Source: Acidiphilium iwatense (GTDB lineage Bacteria; Pseudomonadota; Alphaproteobacteria; Acetobacterales; Acetobacteraceae). Taken from it: a DNA stretch of 49,119 nt. This document shows, piece after piece, positions 10,001-18,669 of this stretch. The stretch is from contig NZ_JAKGBZ010000026.1 of NCBI RefSeq assembly GCF_021556475.1, positions 1-49,119 of the forward strand, written 5' to 3'. The notes beneath the pieces are model-generated. The model had not been told where the DNA came from, ran no database searches, and saw nothing but the letters and a program-made list of their open reading frames with translations. How positions within the stretch are numbered: position 1 is the stretch's first letter; each line of letters opens with the position of its first letter. A program made the translations under genes and the position numbers.

Positions 10001-10097
10001 GGCGATCGCGATCATCTCCGGCTTCATCGTGCAGTTCCCGCTGGTTCTGCTGGCACTGCCGGTTCTGCTGAAGCTCGCGGTGAAAAAACCAACCTGA
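7044..10097 (+). CDS. RND-family efflux permease
   Basis: A 1017-residue inner membrane proton-driven pump, full length for the family. Helix 1 lies near residues 12-30, helices 2-6 near 325-480, helix 7 near 530 and helices 8-12 in the last 170 residues, with two large periplasmic loops between. The helix 4 region reads SVGLVIDDAIVMIEH; the paired aspartates are the proton relay residues of drug-type RND pumps. The N-terminus with FPRTSFPRVRV resembles members intermediate between the heavy-metal and hydrophobe branches, so the substrate is open. It ends the tripartite operon. No strong terminator follows: a GC-rich palindrome just after the stop lacks a T-run. Confidence 0.9.
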   Translation: MGFARFLARHQRAILFLMASLALAGAVAAMSLPVGLFPRTSFPRVRVNIDAGARPAQQMVLQVTKPAEQALRAIPDVVSVRSSTSRGSAQIYVDFNWGQNMGHATTEVDAAIARKLPDFPPGTTYVVRRMDPTVFPIIAYAMTSHSISETRLRTIAQYHIVPVLTRIPGVAKVSVQGGTTPEVHVLVAPQRLAAMHVTLAQVEQAVSKSNVLAAVGRMADRDRLYLLVQNNTLNSVRAVKRIVVRAGPDGVVRLDQVATVRMGTVPVYYRVAQNGVPAVTLQVFQQPNGNAVAVDAAVRKALTAYKANLPHGVTLVKWYDQSRLVSAAAGSVRDAILIGVMLAGLVLIGFLRSWRVTLIALLVVPASMASAVLLLSLAGMSFNIMTLGGLAASVGLVIDDAIVMIEHVARRAGHAAGNAAKGAVLAAAAEFLPPLSGSSMATLIVFAPLALLSGVTGAFFKALSITMAATLAASWLLSAFAVPVLARALIDFDKWHDPLEAHDAADHAGWLTRTHAALLPRLIARPGLLALGIAPLIVAGFLTYRAVPTGFMPHLDEGGFVLNYQTRPGTSLAESVREVNQVEAILRADPAVKTFSRRTGAGLGGDLNEPYQGDIFVQLKPHGDRPLIWPVMDRVRRNIEAKVPGIDFDESQMLSDLLGDLTGVPEPIEIKLSGAPAQLLSTARRVATAIGGIRGVVSVNNGVVLAGDAIDIHVDTARAAMLGLDPASVRQTLRTALQGSVVSALPGQYRFTGIRVTLPQDAKRHIGDLARIPVATPSGALIPMGDFATFNVVSGQPEIDRDNLQRIVAVTGRISGRGIGGVIADVRHTLARPGMLPPGMHYTLGGLYKQQQIAFLGLAKVFVAAIAAEFILLLFLYRSFIIAGTILSTALLASLAVFIGLFVSGVQLNITALMGMTMIVGLATEMAIFYVSEYQSLAEHNDPLESLVTASRNRLRPIAMTTLAAILTLLPLALDIGEGSGMQQPLAIAIISGFIVQFPLVLLALPVLLKLAVKKPT

Positions 10098-10232
10098 ATC
10101 GGCGCGCCGCGCCATAACCTCCCGCTTATGGGCGACATTTGCGCTCATATCCCTGATTTCACTTGATTAAGCTGGCTGGAAGGCGCCTCCTCAAGGGCGT
10201 TTCCGTTCCGCTTTGTCCAAGAAAATCAGGTC

Positions 10233-11795
10233 ATGACGCCGCAACCGATCAAGTTCTATTTCAGAAATCAAATCGCCCGCGTCGACGGGCTGCCGACCAC
10301 GACCACGGTGCTGGACTGGCTGCGCATCCATGCCGGCCGCCCCGGAACCAAGGAAGGCTGCGCCGAAGGTGATTGCGGCGCCTGCACGATCGTCGTCGCC
10401 GAGCTGGCGGACGCCGCCGACCCGGCACAAGGCGCGATTCGCGTCGGCGATCTGGCGCTGCGCCCGATCAATGCCTGCATCCGCTTCCTGCCCACGCTGC
10501 ACGGCAAGGCGTTGCTGACGGTCGAAGACCTGCGCTCGCTTACCGATCGGGCGCTGCACCCGGTGCAGCAGGCGATGGTCGATTGCCACGCCTCGCAATG
10601 CGGCTTCTGCACGCCCGGTTTCGTGATGTCGCTGTTCGCGACCTACACGAAGCATATCGAGGCCGGCACCCGCCCGACCCGCCAGCAGGTCGCCGACGAT
10701 CTTGCCGGCAATCTCTGCCGCTGCACCGGCTACCGCCCGATCCTTGATGCCGCTGCCAAAATGTTCGAGTTTCCCGCCGAGCATGTCGACGCCGCGCCGA
10801 TCGCCTCCGCCCTGCGCGCCATCGCTGCGGAAACCGAGGAGCCATTCGTCTATGCGGCGCCCAACCCGGCCTATCCGGTGGCCGATGGCGCACGGATCGA
10901 TCACTTCCACGCGCCGAAAACCCTCGCCGGCCTAGCCGCTCTCTATGCCGAAAAGCCGCGGGCGCGGCTGCTCGCCGGCGCTACCGATATCGGCCTCTGG
11001 GTGAACAAGCTGTTCCGCGATGTCGGCGATCTGATCTATCTCGGCGATGTCGTCGAACTGCGCGCGATCGAGCGGGACGGTTCGCTGCTGCGCATCGGCG
11101 CCGCCGTTCCGCTGGAAGACGCCTGGGGCGCCCTGATCGAGACCATGCCCGAGCTAGAGGAGATGGCGCTCCGCTTCGCCGGGCCGCCGGTGCGCCACGC
11201 CGGCACCATGGGCGGCAATGTCGCGAACGGCTCGCCGATCGGCGATGCAGCGCCGGTGCTGATGGCACTGGACGCAACCCTGGTGCTGCAACAAGGCGTG
11301 CGCATCCGGCGCCTGGCTCTCACCGATTTCTACCTCGACTATATGCGCAACGCGCTTGAGCCAGGCGAATTCCTCCACAGCATCGACGTTGCTCTGCCGG
11401 CACCGGAAACACATTTGCGCGCCTACAAGATTTCCAAACGAACCGATTGCGATATCTCGGCCGTCAGTTGCGGTTTCGCGCTCACGCTGCGGGACGATCA
11501 GGTTGCGTCGATCCGCCTCGCCTTCGGCGGCATGGCCGCGACCGTCCGGCGCGCCCGCGAGGCCGAGGCCGCTCTGCTCGGCGAGACCTGGTCCGAAACC
11601 GCTATCCGCGCCGCGATGGACGCTCTCGGACGCGACTTTGCACCGCTCACCGATCTGCGCGCCTCCAAGGATTATCGGCTACGGGTCGCACGCAACCTGC
11701 TCTGGCGCTTCTGGGTGGAAAACCGCCCGATCGCGCCTTTGCCGCAAGAAGAGACCCGCGCGCAGCGCATCGAGCATCGGGAGGCCGTCGCATGA
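10233..11795 (+). CDS. xdhA: Xanthine dehydrogenase, FeS/FAD small subunit
   Basis: A 520-residue electron-transfer subunit that takes electrons from the molybdenum subunit through two [2Fe-2S] clusters to FAD and NAD+. The first cluster uses C43, C48, C51 (CAEGDCGAC) and C82. The second is formed by CGFC (C123, C126) and CRC (C162, C164). The FAD domain spans about residues 200-370, with LLAGATDIGLWV and a GGNVANGSPIGD loop, followed by a C-terminal flavoprotein domain. First gene of the purine catabolic operon. The 135 bases before it are gene-free and probably hold the operon promoter, though I cannot point to clear hexamers. Overlaps xdhB by ATGA. Confidence 0.95.
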   Translation: MTPQPIKFYFRNQIARVDGLPTTTTVLDWLRIHAGRPGTKEGCAEGDCGACTIVVAELADAADPAQGAIRVGDLALRPINACIRFLPTLHGKALLTVEDLRSLTDRALHPVQQAMVDCHASQCGFCTPGFVMSLFATYTKHIEAGTRPTRQQVADDLAGNLCRCTGYRPILDAAAKMFEFPAEHVDAAPIASALRAIAAETEEPFVYAAPNPAYPVADGARIDHFHAPKTLAGLAALYAEKPRARLLAGATDIGLWVNKLFRDVGDLIYLGDVVELRAIERDGSLLRIGAAVPLEDAWGALIETMPELEEMALRFAGPPVRHAGTMGGNVANGSPIGDAAPVLMALDATLVLQQGVRIRRLALTDFYLDYMRNALEPGEFLHSIDVALPAPETHLRAYKISKRTDCDISAVSCGFALTLRDDQVASIRLAFGGMAATVRRAREAEAALLGETWSETAIRAAMDALGRDFAPLTDLRASKDYRLRVARNLLWRFWVENRPIAPLPQEETRAQRIEHREAVA

Positions 11796-14191
11796 ACCAG
11801 GATGTCGCCCTGAAGCCCGGCTTCGCCGGCCATATTCCAGCCTCCTGGGCCGACGCCGATGCGGCAGCCTTGAGCGCGGGCGCGCGCGTCGGCGTCAGCC
11901 CGCCGCATGAATCGGCCCATCTCCATGTGGCCGGCGCCGCGCCCTATATCGACGATATCCCGGAAGCCGCCGGCACGCTGCACGCGGCGCTCGGCCTGTC
12001 GCCCGTTGCCGCCGGGCGGCTTGTTAACATCGACCGGGAAAGACTGATGGCGATGCCCGGCGTGGTCGCGGTGTTCACCGCATCCGACCTACCGGGCGTC
12101 AACGATTGCGGACCCGTCGTCCATGACGATCCGATCCTTGCCGACGGCACGTTGCGCTATCTCGGTCAGCCGGTGGCCCTCATCGTCGCCACCGAACGCG
12201 ATCTGGCCCGGCGCGCCGCCGCGCTGATCAAGGACTGCCTGATCATCGAACCTGCCGCGCCGGTCCTGACCCAGCGCGCCGCTCACGCGCGCGGCGATTA
12301 CGTGCTCAAGCCCGCCCATCTGATCCGCGAATCCACCGAGGGTGCGCTCGAACGGGCGCGCGTCGCGGCGCCGCACCGCCTGCGCGGCCAGTTCAGCCTC
12401 GGCGGCCAGGAGCAGTTCTATCTCGAAGGGCAAATCTCCTATGCGATCCCGGCGGAAAACGACGGGATGCGCGTGCTCTGCTCCACCCAGCACCCGAGCG
12501 AGATGCAGCACGTCATCGCTCATGCGCTCGGCTGGCGCAGCCATCAGGTTCTGGTGGAATGCCGCCGCATGGGCGGCGGTTTCGGCGGCAAGGAATCGCA
12601 ATCCGCGCTGTTCGCCTGCGCCGCCGCCCTCGCCGCGCATCGGCTGCAGCGCCCGGTGAAGCTGCGCCTCGACCGCGACGACGATTTCCTGATCACCGGA
12701 CGGCGTCACGGGTTCGAATACGATTACGACGTCGCCTTCGAAGAAACCGGCCGGATTCTTGCGATCGAGGCTGACTTGATCGCCAATGCCGGCCACTCCG
12801 CCGATCTGTCGGGTGCGGTGATGACCCGCGCGCTCTGCCATCTCGACAATGCGTATTTCCTGCCCGAGGTCGCGATCCACGGCTACAACGCGCGCACCAA
12901 CACCCAGAGCAACACCGCGTTTCGCGGCTTCGGCGGCCCGCAGGGCGCGCTGCTGATCGAGATCGTGATGGACCGGATCGCCCGCGCCCTTGGCCGCGAC
13001 CCGCTCGATGTCAGGCGGGCAAATTTCTACGGCACCGACGAGCGCAACGTCACCCCCTACGGTCAGGTCGTCGAAGACAACGTGGTCCACAAGATCGTCG
13101 ATGATCTCCTCGCCGACAGCGACTATCGCAAGCGGCGCGCGGCCATCGAGGCGTTCAACCGCCACAGCGAAGTCCTGAAAAAGGGAATCGCACTCACCCC
13201 GGTGAAATTCGGCATTTCGTTCAACGTGCCGCATCTCAACCAGGCCGGCGCGCTGGTTCACGTCTATGTCGACGGCAGCATCCTGGTGAACCACGGCGGC
13301 ACCGAAATGGGCCAGGGGCTTAACACCAAGGTCGCGCAAATCGTCGCCGACGCGCTGGGTGTCGGCTTCGCCGCCGTGCGCTGCACCGCGACCGATACGT
13401 CGAAAGTCGCCAACACCTCGGCAACCGCCGCCTCCACCGGTGCGGACCTGAACGGTATGGCCGCGCAGGATGCCGCGCTGACCATCCGCGCCCGCCTCGC
13501 TGGCTTTGCCGCACAGCGCTACGGCGGCAGCGCCGAAAATGTTCGTTTCGCTAACGACGAGGTGAAAATCGGCACGACTATCCTGCCCTTCGCCACCCTG
13601 GTCCGTCAGGCCTACGAAGCGCGGGTGCAGCTTTGGAGCGACGGGTTCTACGCGACACCGAAGGTCCACTGGGACCCGAAAACCCTGCGCGGCCGGCCGT
13701 TCTACTATTTCGCCTATGGCGCGGCGGTCAGCGAGGTCGTTGTCGATACGCTGACCGGCGAGTTTTCGCTGCTGCGCGCCGATATCCTGCACGATGCCGG
13801 ACGTTCGCTGAACCCGGCGATCGATATCGGCCAGATCGAGGGCGCTTTCATCCAGAGCATGGGCTGGCTGACCATGGAGGAACTGGTCTGGCATCCGCAA
13901 TCCGGCATGCTGCTCACCCATGCCCCGAGCACCTACAAAATCCCGACCGCGAATGACTGCCCGGACGCGCTGAACGTCCGGCTGTTCGACAATCCCAACG
14001 CCGAACCGACCATCCATCGCTCGAAGGCGGTCGGCGAACCGCCGATGCTCCTCGCGTTTTCAGTATTGCTCGCGATCCGCGACGCGATCGCCGCGACCGG
14101 TGGCCAAGGTGCGGACCCGCCATTGCGCGCGCCGGCAACGCCCGAAGCGATCCTGGACGCGGTCGACGCCGTAAGGAGTGCCGCGACATGA
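11792..14191 (+). CDS. xdhB: Xanthine dehydrogenase, molybdopterin large subunit
   Basis: A 799-residue catalytic subunit that hydroxylates hypoxanthine to xanthine and xanthine to urate at a molybdenum cofactor. The Moco-binding motifs are all present: GQEQFYLEGQ (near residue 203), the MGGGFGGKESQ loop, RGFGGPQG, GTEMGQGLN and, near the end, GEPPM with the catalytic base Glu749. The N-terminal a/b hammerhead domain begins around residue 40 (HLHVAGAAPYIDDI). The start at 11792 overlaps the xdhA stop; a longer open frame upstream lies inside xdhA and is not real. The stop overlaps xdhC. Confidence 0.95.
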   Translation: MNQDVALKPGFAGHIPASWADADAAALSAGARVGVSPPHESAHLHVAGAAPYIDDIPEAAGTLHAALGLSPVAAGRLVNIDRERLMAMPGVVAVFTASDLPGVNDCGPVVHDDPILADGTLRYLGQPVALIVATERDLARRAAALIKDCLIIEPAAPVLTQRAAHARGDYVLKPAHLIRESTEGALERARVAAPHRLRGQFSLGGQEQFYLEGQISYAIPAENDGMRVLCSTQHPSEMQHVIAHALGWRSHQVLVECRRMGGGFGGKESQSALFACAAALAAHRLQRPVKLRLDRDDDFLITGRRHGFEYDYDVAFEETGRILAIEADLIANAGHSADLSGAVMTRALCHLDNAYFLPEVAIHGYNARTNTQSNTAFRGFGGPQGALLIEIVMDRIARALGRDPLDVRRANFYGTDERNVTPYGQVVEDNVVHKIVDDLLADSDYRKRRAAIEAFNRHSEVLKKGIALTPVKFGISFNVPHLNQAGALVHVYVDGSILVNHGGTEMGQGLNTKVAQIVADALGVGFAAVRCTATDTSKVANTSATAASTGADLNGMAAQDAALTIRARLAGFAAQRYGGSAENVRFANDEVKIGTTILPFATLVRQAYEARVQLWSDGFYATPKVHWDPKTLRGRPFYYFAYGAAVSEVVVDTLTGEFSLLRADILHDAGRSLNPAIDIGQIEGAFIQSMGWLTMEELVWHPQSGMLLTHAPSTYKIPTANDCPDALNVRLFDNPNAEPTIHRSKAVGEPPMLLAFSVLLAIRDAIAATGGQGADPPLRAPATPEAILDAVDAVRSAAT

Positions 14192-15057
14192 TCGCCCGAT
14201 TCCCATACGGGGTCTGCGTCGAGGTGCGCGCGGTGCGCGGCTCGGCGCCGCGCGAGGTCGGCGCACGGATGCTGGTGAAGCCGAACGGGACAGAAGGCAG
14301 CATCGGCGGCGGCCAGCTCGAACACACTGCGACCACCCGCGCCCGCGACATTCTCGCCGATTGGGTTTCGGGCAACGGCCCGATCATCGACGATGTCGAA
14401 ACCCGTGCGCTGGGCCCGCATCTCGGCCAATGCTGCGGCGGCGTCGTGACGCTCGCCTATACCCCCTGGCTCGAACCCCATCTGCCGCCGCCGCCTTCCC
14501 TGTTCCGTTTGCAGCTGCACGGAGCCGGTCATGTCGGGCGCGCCCTCGTGCGCGTGCTGTGCGATCTCCCCTGCACGATCGACTGGGTGGATGTCCGCCC
14601 CGACGCGTTCCCGCCGATCGCACCGGGCGACACGACAGCGGCAATAGACTGTCACCGTGTCGATGAGCCGGAAGTCATGATCGAGGCGGCACCGTCCGGC
14701 TGCATGATCCTGGTGATGACCCATAGCCATGCACTCGACGCCGCCATCTGCGAAACGGCGCTGCGCCGTGACGATCTCCCCTATATCGGTCTGATCGGCT
14801 CGGCGACCAAGCGTGCGCGATTCGAACATCGCTGGCGGCGTCAAGGTCTTTCGGCAGAGGCGATTGCCGGGTTGACCTGCCCGATCGGAATCGGCGGCAT
14901 TGCCGGCAAGCAGCCGGAGGTTCTGGCCGTCGCGGTCGCGGCGCAATTGCTGCTGCAGGCTGGCGGCCCCGCCGCGGCGCCACGCAGAGAGCCGCTACTC
15001 GCCGAGCATTCCTGCGCCGGATGCGCATCCGCGACGACCCTGTGTGGGGCATCATAA
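14188..15057 (+). CDS. xdhC: XdhC, molybdenum cofactor insertion chaperone
   Basis: A 289-residue accessory protein of the XdhC/CoxI family that binds and matures molybdenum cofactor before insertion into XdhB. The N-terminal domain has VRGSAPREVGARMLV and the GGGQLEH motif; the C-terminal Rossmann-like part has LQLHGAGHVGRALVRVL and GLIGSATKRARFE. An unusual Cys-rich tail (HSCAGCASATTLC) closes the protein, a pattern seen in some XdhC proteins. It overlaps xdhB by ATGA. An 86-base gap follows before the next gene, so translation coupling stops here. Confidence 0.93.
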   Translation: MIARFPYGVCVEVRAVRGSAPREVGARMLVKPNGTEGSIGGGQLEHTATTRARDILADWVSGNGPIIDDVETRALGPHLGQCCGGVVTLAYTPWLEPHLPPPPSLFRLQLHGAGHVGRALVRVLCDLPCTIDWVDVRPDAFPPIAPGDTTAAIDCHRVDEPEVMIEAAPSGCMILVMTHSHALDAAICETALRRDDLPYIGLIGSATKRARFEHRWRRQGLSAEAIAGLTCPIGIGGIAGKQPEVLAVAVAAQLLLQAGGPAAAPRREPLLAEHSCAGCASATTLCGAS

Positions 15058-15143
15058 TCCAGGCGCTATGACGCGCATTTCGGTTATCGCCTCCAGCCTG
15101 ATCGATTTATCACTTAATCCGGTATCGCGGATCGGAGAGGACA

Positions 15144-15494
15144 ATGACACGTCTGACCACCCATATTCTCGACACGGCGAATGGCCGCCCGGCTTCCGGC
15201 GTGCGCATCCGCCTCTATGCGCAGGCGCAGCCGGGCAAGCTACTCGCTGAAGCCGTCACCGACGCGAACGGCCGCGCCGCCTGCACGCCCCAGGACGCGG
15301 CCGGATTGCCCAGCGGCGTCTATGATCTGGTCTTTTCGATCGGTCCCTATTTCGCGGCGCAAAGCCGAGAGCCCGCACCCCAAACCTTTCTCGACGACAT
15401 CGTGCTGCGCTTCGGCATGAACGCCGAAGAACCTCACTATCATATCCCGCTTCTGGTCTCGCCCTGGAGCTACACAACCTATCGCGGAAGCTGA
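15144..15494 (+). CDS. uraH: 5-hydroxyisourate hydrolase (transthyretin-like)
   Basis: A 116-residue enzyme that opens 5-hydroxyisourate, the unstable product of urate oxidation, to OHCU. The family hallmarks are present: THILDT at the N-terminus with His7, Arg44, His98 in PHYHIPLL and the C-terminal signature YRGS (113-116). There is no signal peptide, so it is cytoplasmic. A strong ribosome binding site (GGAGAGG) sits seven bases before the ATG. It lies five bases upstream of the urate oxidase gene, matching its place in the pathway. Confidence 0.96.
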   Translation: MTRLTTHILDTANGRPASGVRIRLYAQAQPGKLLAEAVTDANGRAACTPQDAAGLPSGVYDLVFSIGPYFAAQSREPAPQTFLDDIVLRFGMNAEEPHYHIPLLVSPWSYTTYRGS

Positions 15495-15499
15495 ATTCC

Positions 15500-16711
15500 A
15501 TGTTTTCATATCTAACCGGCTGGGCAATGGGCCTGCTGATCTGGCTGCACGTGATCGCGGCGATCGCCTGGATCGGCGAGTCGTTCTACTTCGTCATGCT
15601 CGACAACAGCCTGCACGAACCCGAAGAGGAGGCCGAACGGCGCAAAGGCGTGTTCGGCGAGTTGTGGGCCGTGCATGGCGGCGGATTCTATCATTCGCAG
15701 AAATATCTCGTCTCGCCGGCACGTATGCCGGACGATCTGCACTGGTCGAAATGGAAATCCTATGCGACCTGGCTTTCGGGATTCGCCTTGCTGACAGTGA
15801 TGTATCTGATGCAGCCGGGCACCTATCTGATCGACCCGTCGGTTGCCCATCTCACACCGTCTCTCGCAATCATCTGCGTGCTTGGCTTTCTGCTCGCGGG
15901 CTGGGTCGTCTATGACATCGCGTGCCGGCTGCTCGGCAAGAACGATTTTGTGCTCGGCGTCGTGATCGCGATTTTCGTGGCGGCCGCCGCCTTCCTCGCG
16001 ACTCATCTGTTCGCGCCGCAGGCGGCCTTCCTCATCGTCGGCGCGATGATCGGCACGATCATGTCCGCCAACGTCTTCTTCTGGATCATTCCAGGACAGA
16101 AGAAGATGGTGAACGCCCTGGCGCGCGGTGAAACGCCGGACCCGATCCCCGGCAAGCGCGCCAAACAGCGGTCCGTGCACAATACCTATTTCACCCTGCC
16201 GGTCGTGTTCGCGATGCTGAGCAGCCATTTCAGCATGCTCTACGGCGGCGCCGCCAACTGGCTCAGCCTCTGGCTGGTGATGGTCGCGGGCGCGCTGATC
16301 CGTCAGTATTTCGTCATGCGCCATACCAAGAGCGAGATCTGGCAATTGCCCACGATGGCGGCCGGACTGATCGTCATCGTGATGGTCCTGGTCGCACCCG
16401 CCCACTTGATCGGCGGGGCAGTGCACGCCCAGACCGCTGCGGCCAACGCACCTGGTCCGACCGTCGACACCGCCGCGGTCACGCCGATCATCCAGGATCG
16501 CTGCGGGAAATGCCACTCGGCGCACCCGACAATGATGTCCAGCGCACCGGACGGGTTGATCTTCGACACGGCGAGCGAAATCCATCAGCACGCCGCGCTG
16601 ATCTATCAGCAGGCGGTGCAGGCAAAATCGATGCCACCAGGCAACATCACGCACATCACCAAGGCCGAACGTGCCAAGATAGGCCGGTGGTTTCAGGGTG
16701 GTGCGAAATGA
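15500..16711 (+). CDS. puuD: PuuD-type membrane urate oxidase with cytochrome c domain
   Basis: A 403-residue inner membrane protein that oxidises urate to 5-hydroxyisourate and passes electrons to the respiratory chain rather than to oxygen with peroxide release. Around nine hydrophobic helices fill residues 8-310. The N-terminal LIWLHVIAAIAWIGESFYF is typical of the family (DUF989). A periplasmic cytochrome c domain follows, with the haem motif CGKCH at 335-339 and the likely Met ligand M378 in KSMPPGN. Fused-haem PuuD replaces soluble uricase in many alphaproteobacteria. It overlaps the next gene by ATGA. Confidence 0.94.
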   Translation: MFSYLTGWAMGLLIWLHVIAAIAWIGESFYFVMLDNSLHEPEEEAERRKGVFGELWAVHGGGFYHSQKYLVSPARMPDDLHWSKWKSYATWLSGFALLTVMYLMQPGTYLIDPSVAHLTPSLAIICVLGFLLAGWVVYDIACRLLGKNDFVLGVVIAIFVAAAAFLATHLFAPQAAFLIVGAMIGTIMSANVFFWIIPGQKKMVNALARGETPDPIPGKRAKQRSVHNTYFTLPVVFAMLSSHFSMLYGGAANWLSLWLVMVAGALIRQYFVMRHTKSEIWQLPTMAAGLIVIVMVLVAPAHLIGGAVHAQTAAANAPGPTVDTAAVTPIIQDRCGKCHSAHPTMMSSAPDGLIFDTASEIHQHAALIYQQAVQAKSMPPGNITHITKAERAKIGRWFQGGAK

Positions 16712-17259
16712 CCGTCATGAACAAAGCAGTCGCCGAGGCTCCGCTGACGATCGATGCGCTCAACCGGATGGCGGAGACGATGTTCGTCGAAGCGCTCGCC
16801 GATATCTATGAGCACTCGCCATGGATCGCGGCGAAAGCCGCCGCCGAGCGTCCTTTCGTCGGCACCGACGATCTCGTCGAAGCGATGGCCGAGATCGTTC
16901 TCACCGCCGATCAAGAAAAGCAACTGGCACTCCTGAACGCGCATCCCGAACTCGGCCAGTCCGGCACCCTGACCTCGGCATCGACGATCGAGCAGCGCTT
17001 CGCCGGCTTCGATCGCATGACGCAAGGTGATGCCGAACGGCTCGCGACACTCAATCGCGCCTATCGGACCCGTTTCGGCTTTCCGTTCATCATCGCGGTG
17101 CGGGGTCAGAAGAATGCCGAAGCCATCATCGAAAGACTGCAACAACGCCTTGCCCACGATCAATCCGCCGAAGCGAAGCTGGCCCTCGACGAGGTGATCA
17201 GGATCGCCAACTTCCGGCTGCGGCGCCGCATCCACGATCCACAACAACCAGTAGCATAA
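16708..17259 (+). CDS. uraD: OHCU decarboxylase
   Basis: A 183-residue enzyme that decarboxylates 2-oxo-4-hydroxy-4-carboxy-5-ureidoimidazoline to (S)-allantoin. Family motifs seen are IYEHSPWIA near residue 33, NAHPELG with His79, and the RFGFPFIIAVRG segment that binds substrate. Length is typical. The chosen ATG overlaps the PuuD stop; a second Met lies three codons later. With UraH and PuuD it completes urate to allantoin. No allantoinase is present nearby, so allantoin must be used or exported through genes elsewhere. Confidence 0.94.
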   Translation: MTVMNKAVAEAPLTIDALNRMAETMFVEALADIYEHSPWIAAKAAAERPFVGTDDLVEAMAEIVLTADQEKQLALLNAHPELGQSGTLTSASTIEQRFAGFDRMTQGDAERLATLNRAYRTRFGFPFIIAVRGQKNAEAIIERLQQRLAHDQSAEAKLALDEVIRIANFRLRRRIHDPQQPVA

Positions 17260-17289
17260 GCAACAATACGAACGAGGGAAACGACGACC

Positions 17290-18669
17290 ATGAAAACCGC
17301 CGACATACTAACAGTTGAATCAAAAGGGATCGCACGCATCGATCCCGACGAAGCCCATGGCACGCCGCGCGCCCTGTTCAGGCTATGGGCGGCGGCGAAT
17401 GTCGAATTCGCAACCATCACCACCGGCGCGATCGCCACCGGCGTCTTCGGTTTGTCCGCATTCGACGCAATCGCTGCCATCGTCGTGGCAAATCTCATCG
17501 GCTGTACCCTGCTCGGCCTGTTTTCGACCTATGGCGTCGAATATGGCCTACCACAGATGATTCAGTGCGTGAACTGGTTTGGTAAGCCCGGCAATCGGTT
17601 TCTGTCGTTCCTGAACTTCCTGAACGGATTTTCCTGGTTCGCGGTGAACACGGTCATCGGCAGCTACGCGTTGCACGCGACCTTGGGCACCAATATCGAC
17701 CAAACCATCATCGTGCTCACCATCGTCCAGGTCTTCATCGCGCTGATCGGCCATGATTTCATCGTCGCGGCGGAACGCTGGTTCTTCTATTTCCTTACCG
17801 CCGTTTTCGTCATTCTCACCGTTTTGTCGTTTCTGCACATCACCCATTTCCCGGTGCCGAATGCGAAAAGTCTCGCCGAAGTCGGCGGCGTCTCGGGCGC
17901 TTTCCTGCTCACCGTCTCGATCATGCTGTCATGGCTCGGCGGCTGGATTCTCTATTCGTCCGACTATACGCGTTATCTGTGCTTCCGGGAGAACCGCCCG
18001 CAGATGAAGCGCCGGGTTTTTCTCAACACCTTCCTCGGTGCCTTCATCTCCTGCGTGTGGCTGGAATGCCTCGGTGCGTTCATCGGTGCAACGGTTCAGC
18101 TCAACAGCCCGTCCGACCTGTTCACCGCCTGGATTCCCGAATGGTTCCGTCCGCTTCTGATCCTTGCCATCATCGTCGGCACGGTCAGCCCGAACATCCT
18201 GAACATCTATTCGGCGTCCTTGTCCGCGCTGGCATCCGGCATCAAACTGAAGCAATATCAGGCAGCGCTTTTGACCGGCTTGGTGGGTCTGGCGATCGCC
18301 ATTTTCGGACACAACAATTTCTACAAGCACTATGAACTTCTGCTGTTTTTCCTTGGCTATGTCATCATTCCCCGCTTCCCGGTCATGATCATCGCCCATT
18401 TCTGGCCGCGCCGGTCGCGCTGGTCCGGCATCGGGATCGGCCATCTCGGATTTTTCGCCTGGCTGATCGGCGTGCTATGCAGCATCCCGTTCTTCAACCA
18501 GTATCCGCTGTTCGTCGGACCGTTTGCCCGCGCCTATCCGCAATGCGGCGATATCTCCTTCTTCGTCGGCGCCTTCGCGACGACGATCGCCTATCTCGTG
18601 CTGACCGCGCCGAAATTCGCCGAAGCGCGCGAAGCCGTTCCGTCAAGCGTCGATCTGGAAACACCGTGA
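17290..18669 (+). CDS. NCS1-family purine/cytosine-type permease
   Basis: A 459-residue inner membrane symporter with about twelve helices, close to the CodB/PurP type. It opens with a cytoplasmic lead and helix 1 in the region FRLWAAANVEFATITTGA. Its place between uraD and guanine deaminase makes a purine base (guanine, hypoxanthine, xanthine or urate) the likely substrate; allantoin is possible. It starts 30 bases after uraD with a moderate GAGGG ribosome binding site, and its stop shares one base with the guanine deaminase start (TGATG). Confidence 0.88.
   Translation: MKTADILTVESKGIARIDPDEAHGTPRALFRLWAAANVEFATITTGAIATGVFGLSAFDAIAAIVVANLIGCTLLGLFSTYGVEYGLPQMIQCVNWFGKPGNRFLSFLNFLNGFSWFAVNTVIGSYALHATLGTNIDQTIIVLTIVQVFIALIGHDFIVAAERWFFYFLTAVFVILTVLSFLHITHFPVPNAKSLAEVGGVSGAFLLTVSIMLSWLGGWILYSSDYTRYLCFRENRPQMKRRVFLNTFLGAFISCVWLECLGAFIGATVQLNSPSDLFTAWIPEWFRPLLILAIIVGTVSPNILNIYSASLSALASGIKLKQYQAALLTGLVGLAIAIFGHNNFYKHYELLLFFLGYVIIPRFPVMIIAHFWPRRSRWSGIGIGHLGFFAWLIGVLCSIPFFNQYPLFVGPFARAYPQCGDISFFVGAFATTIAYLVLTAPKFAEAREAVPSSVDLETP

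Noticed and set aside
10098-10113. Possible terminator GGCGCGCCGCGCC after the RND permease
   Set aside because: GC palindrome with almost no loop and no following T-run; not convincing as a terminator.
8102-10117. Second plus-strand frame across the RND permease (671 codons)
   Set aside because: Arg/Pro-rich out-of-frame translation of the permease; no motif and no ribosome binding site.
12089-14017. Long open frame on the minus strand across xdhB (642 codons)
   Set aside because: It is the antisense shadow of a well-conserved molybdopterin subunit; the protein has no recognisable motif and GC-rich codon structure keeps such frames open.
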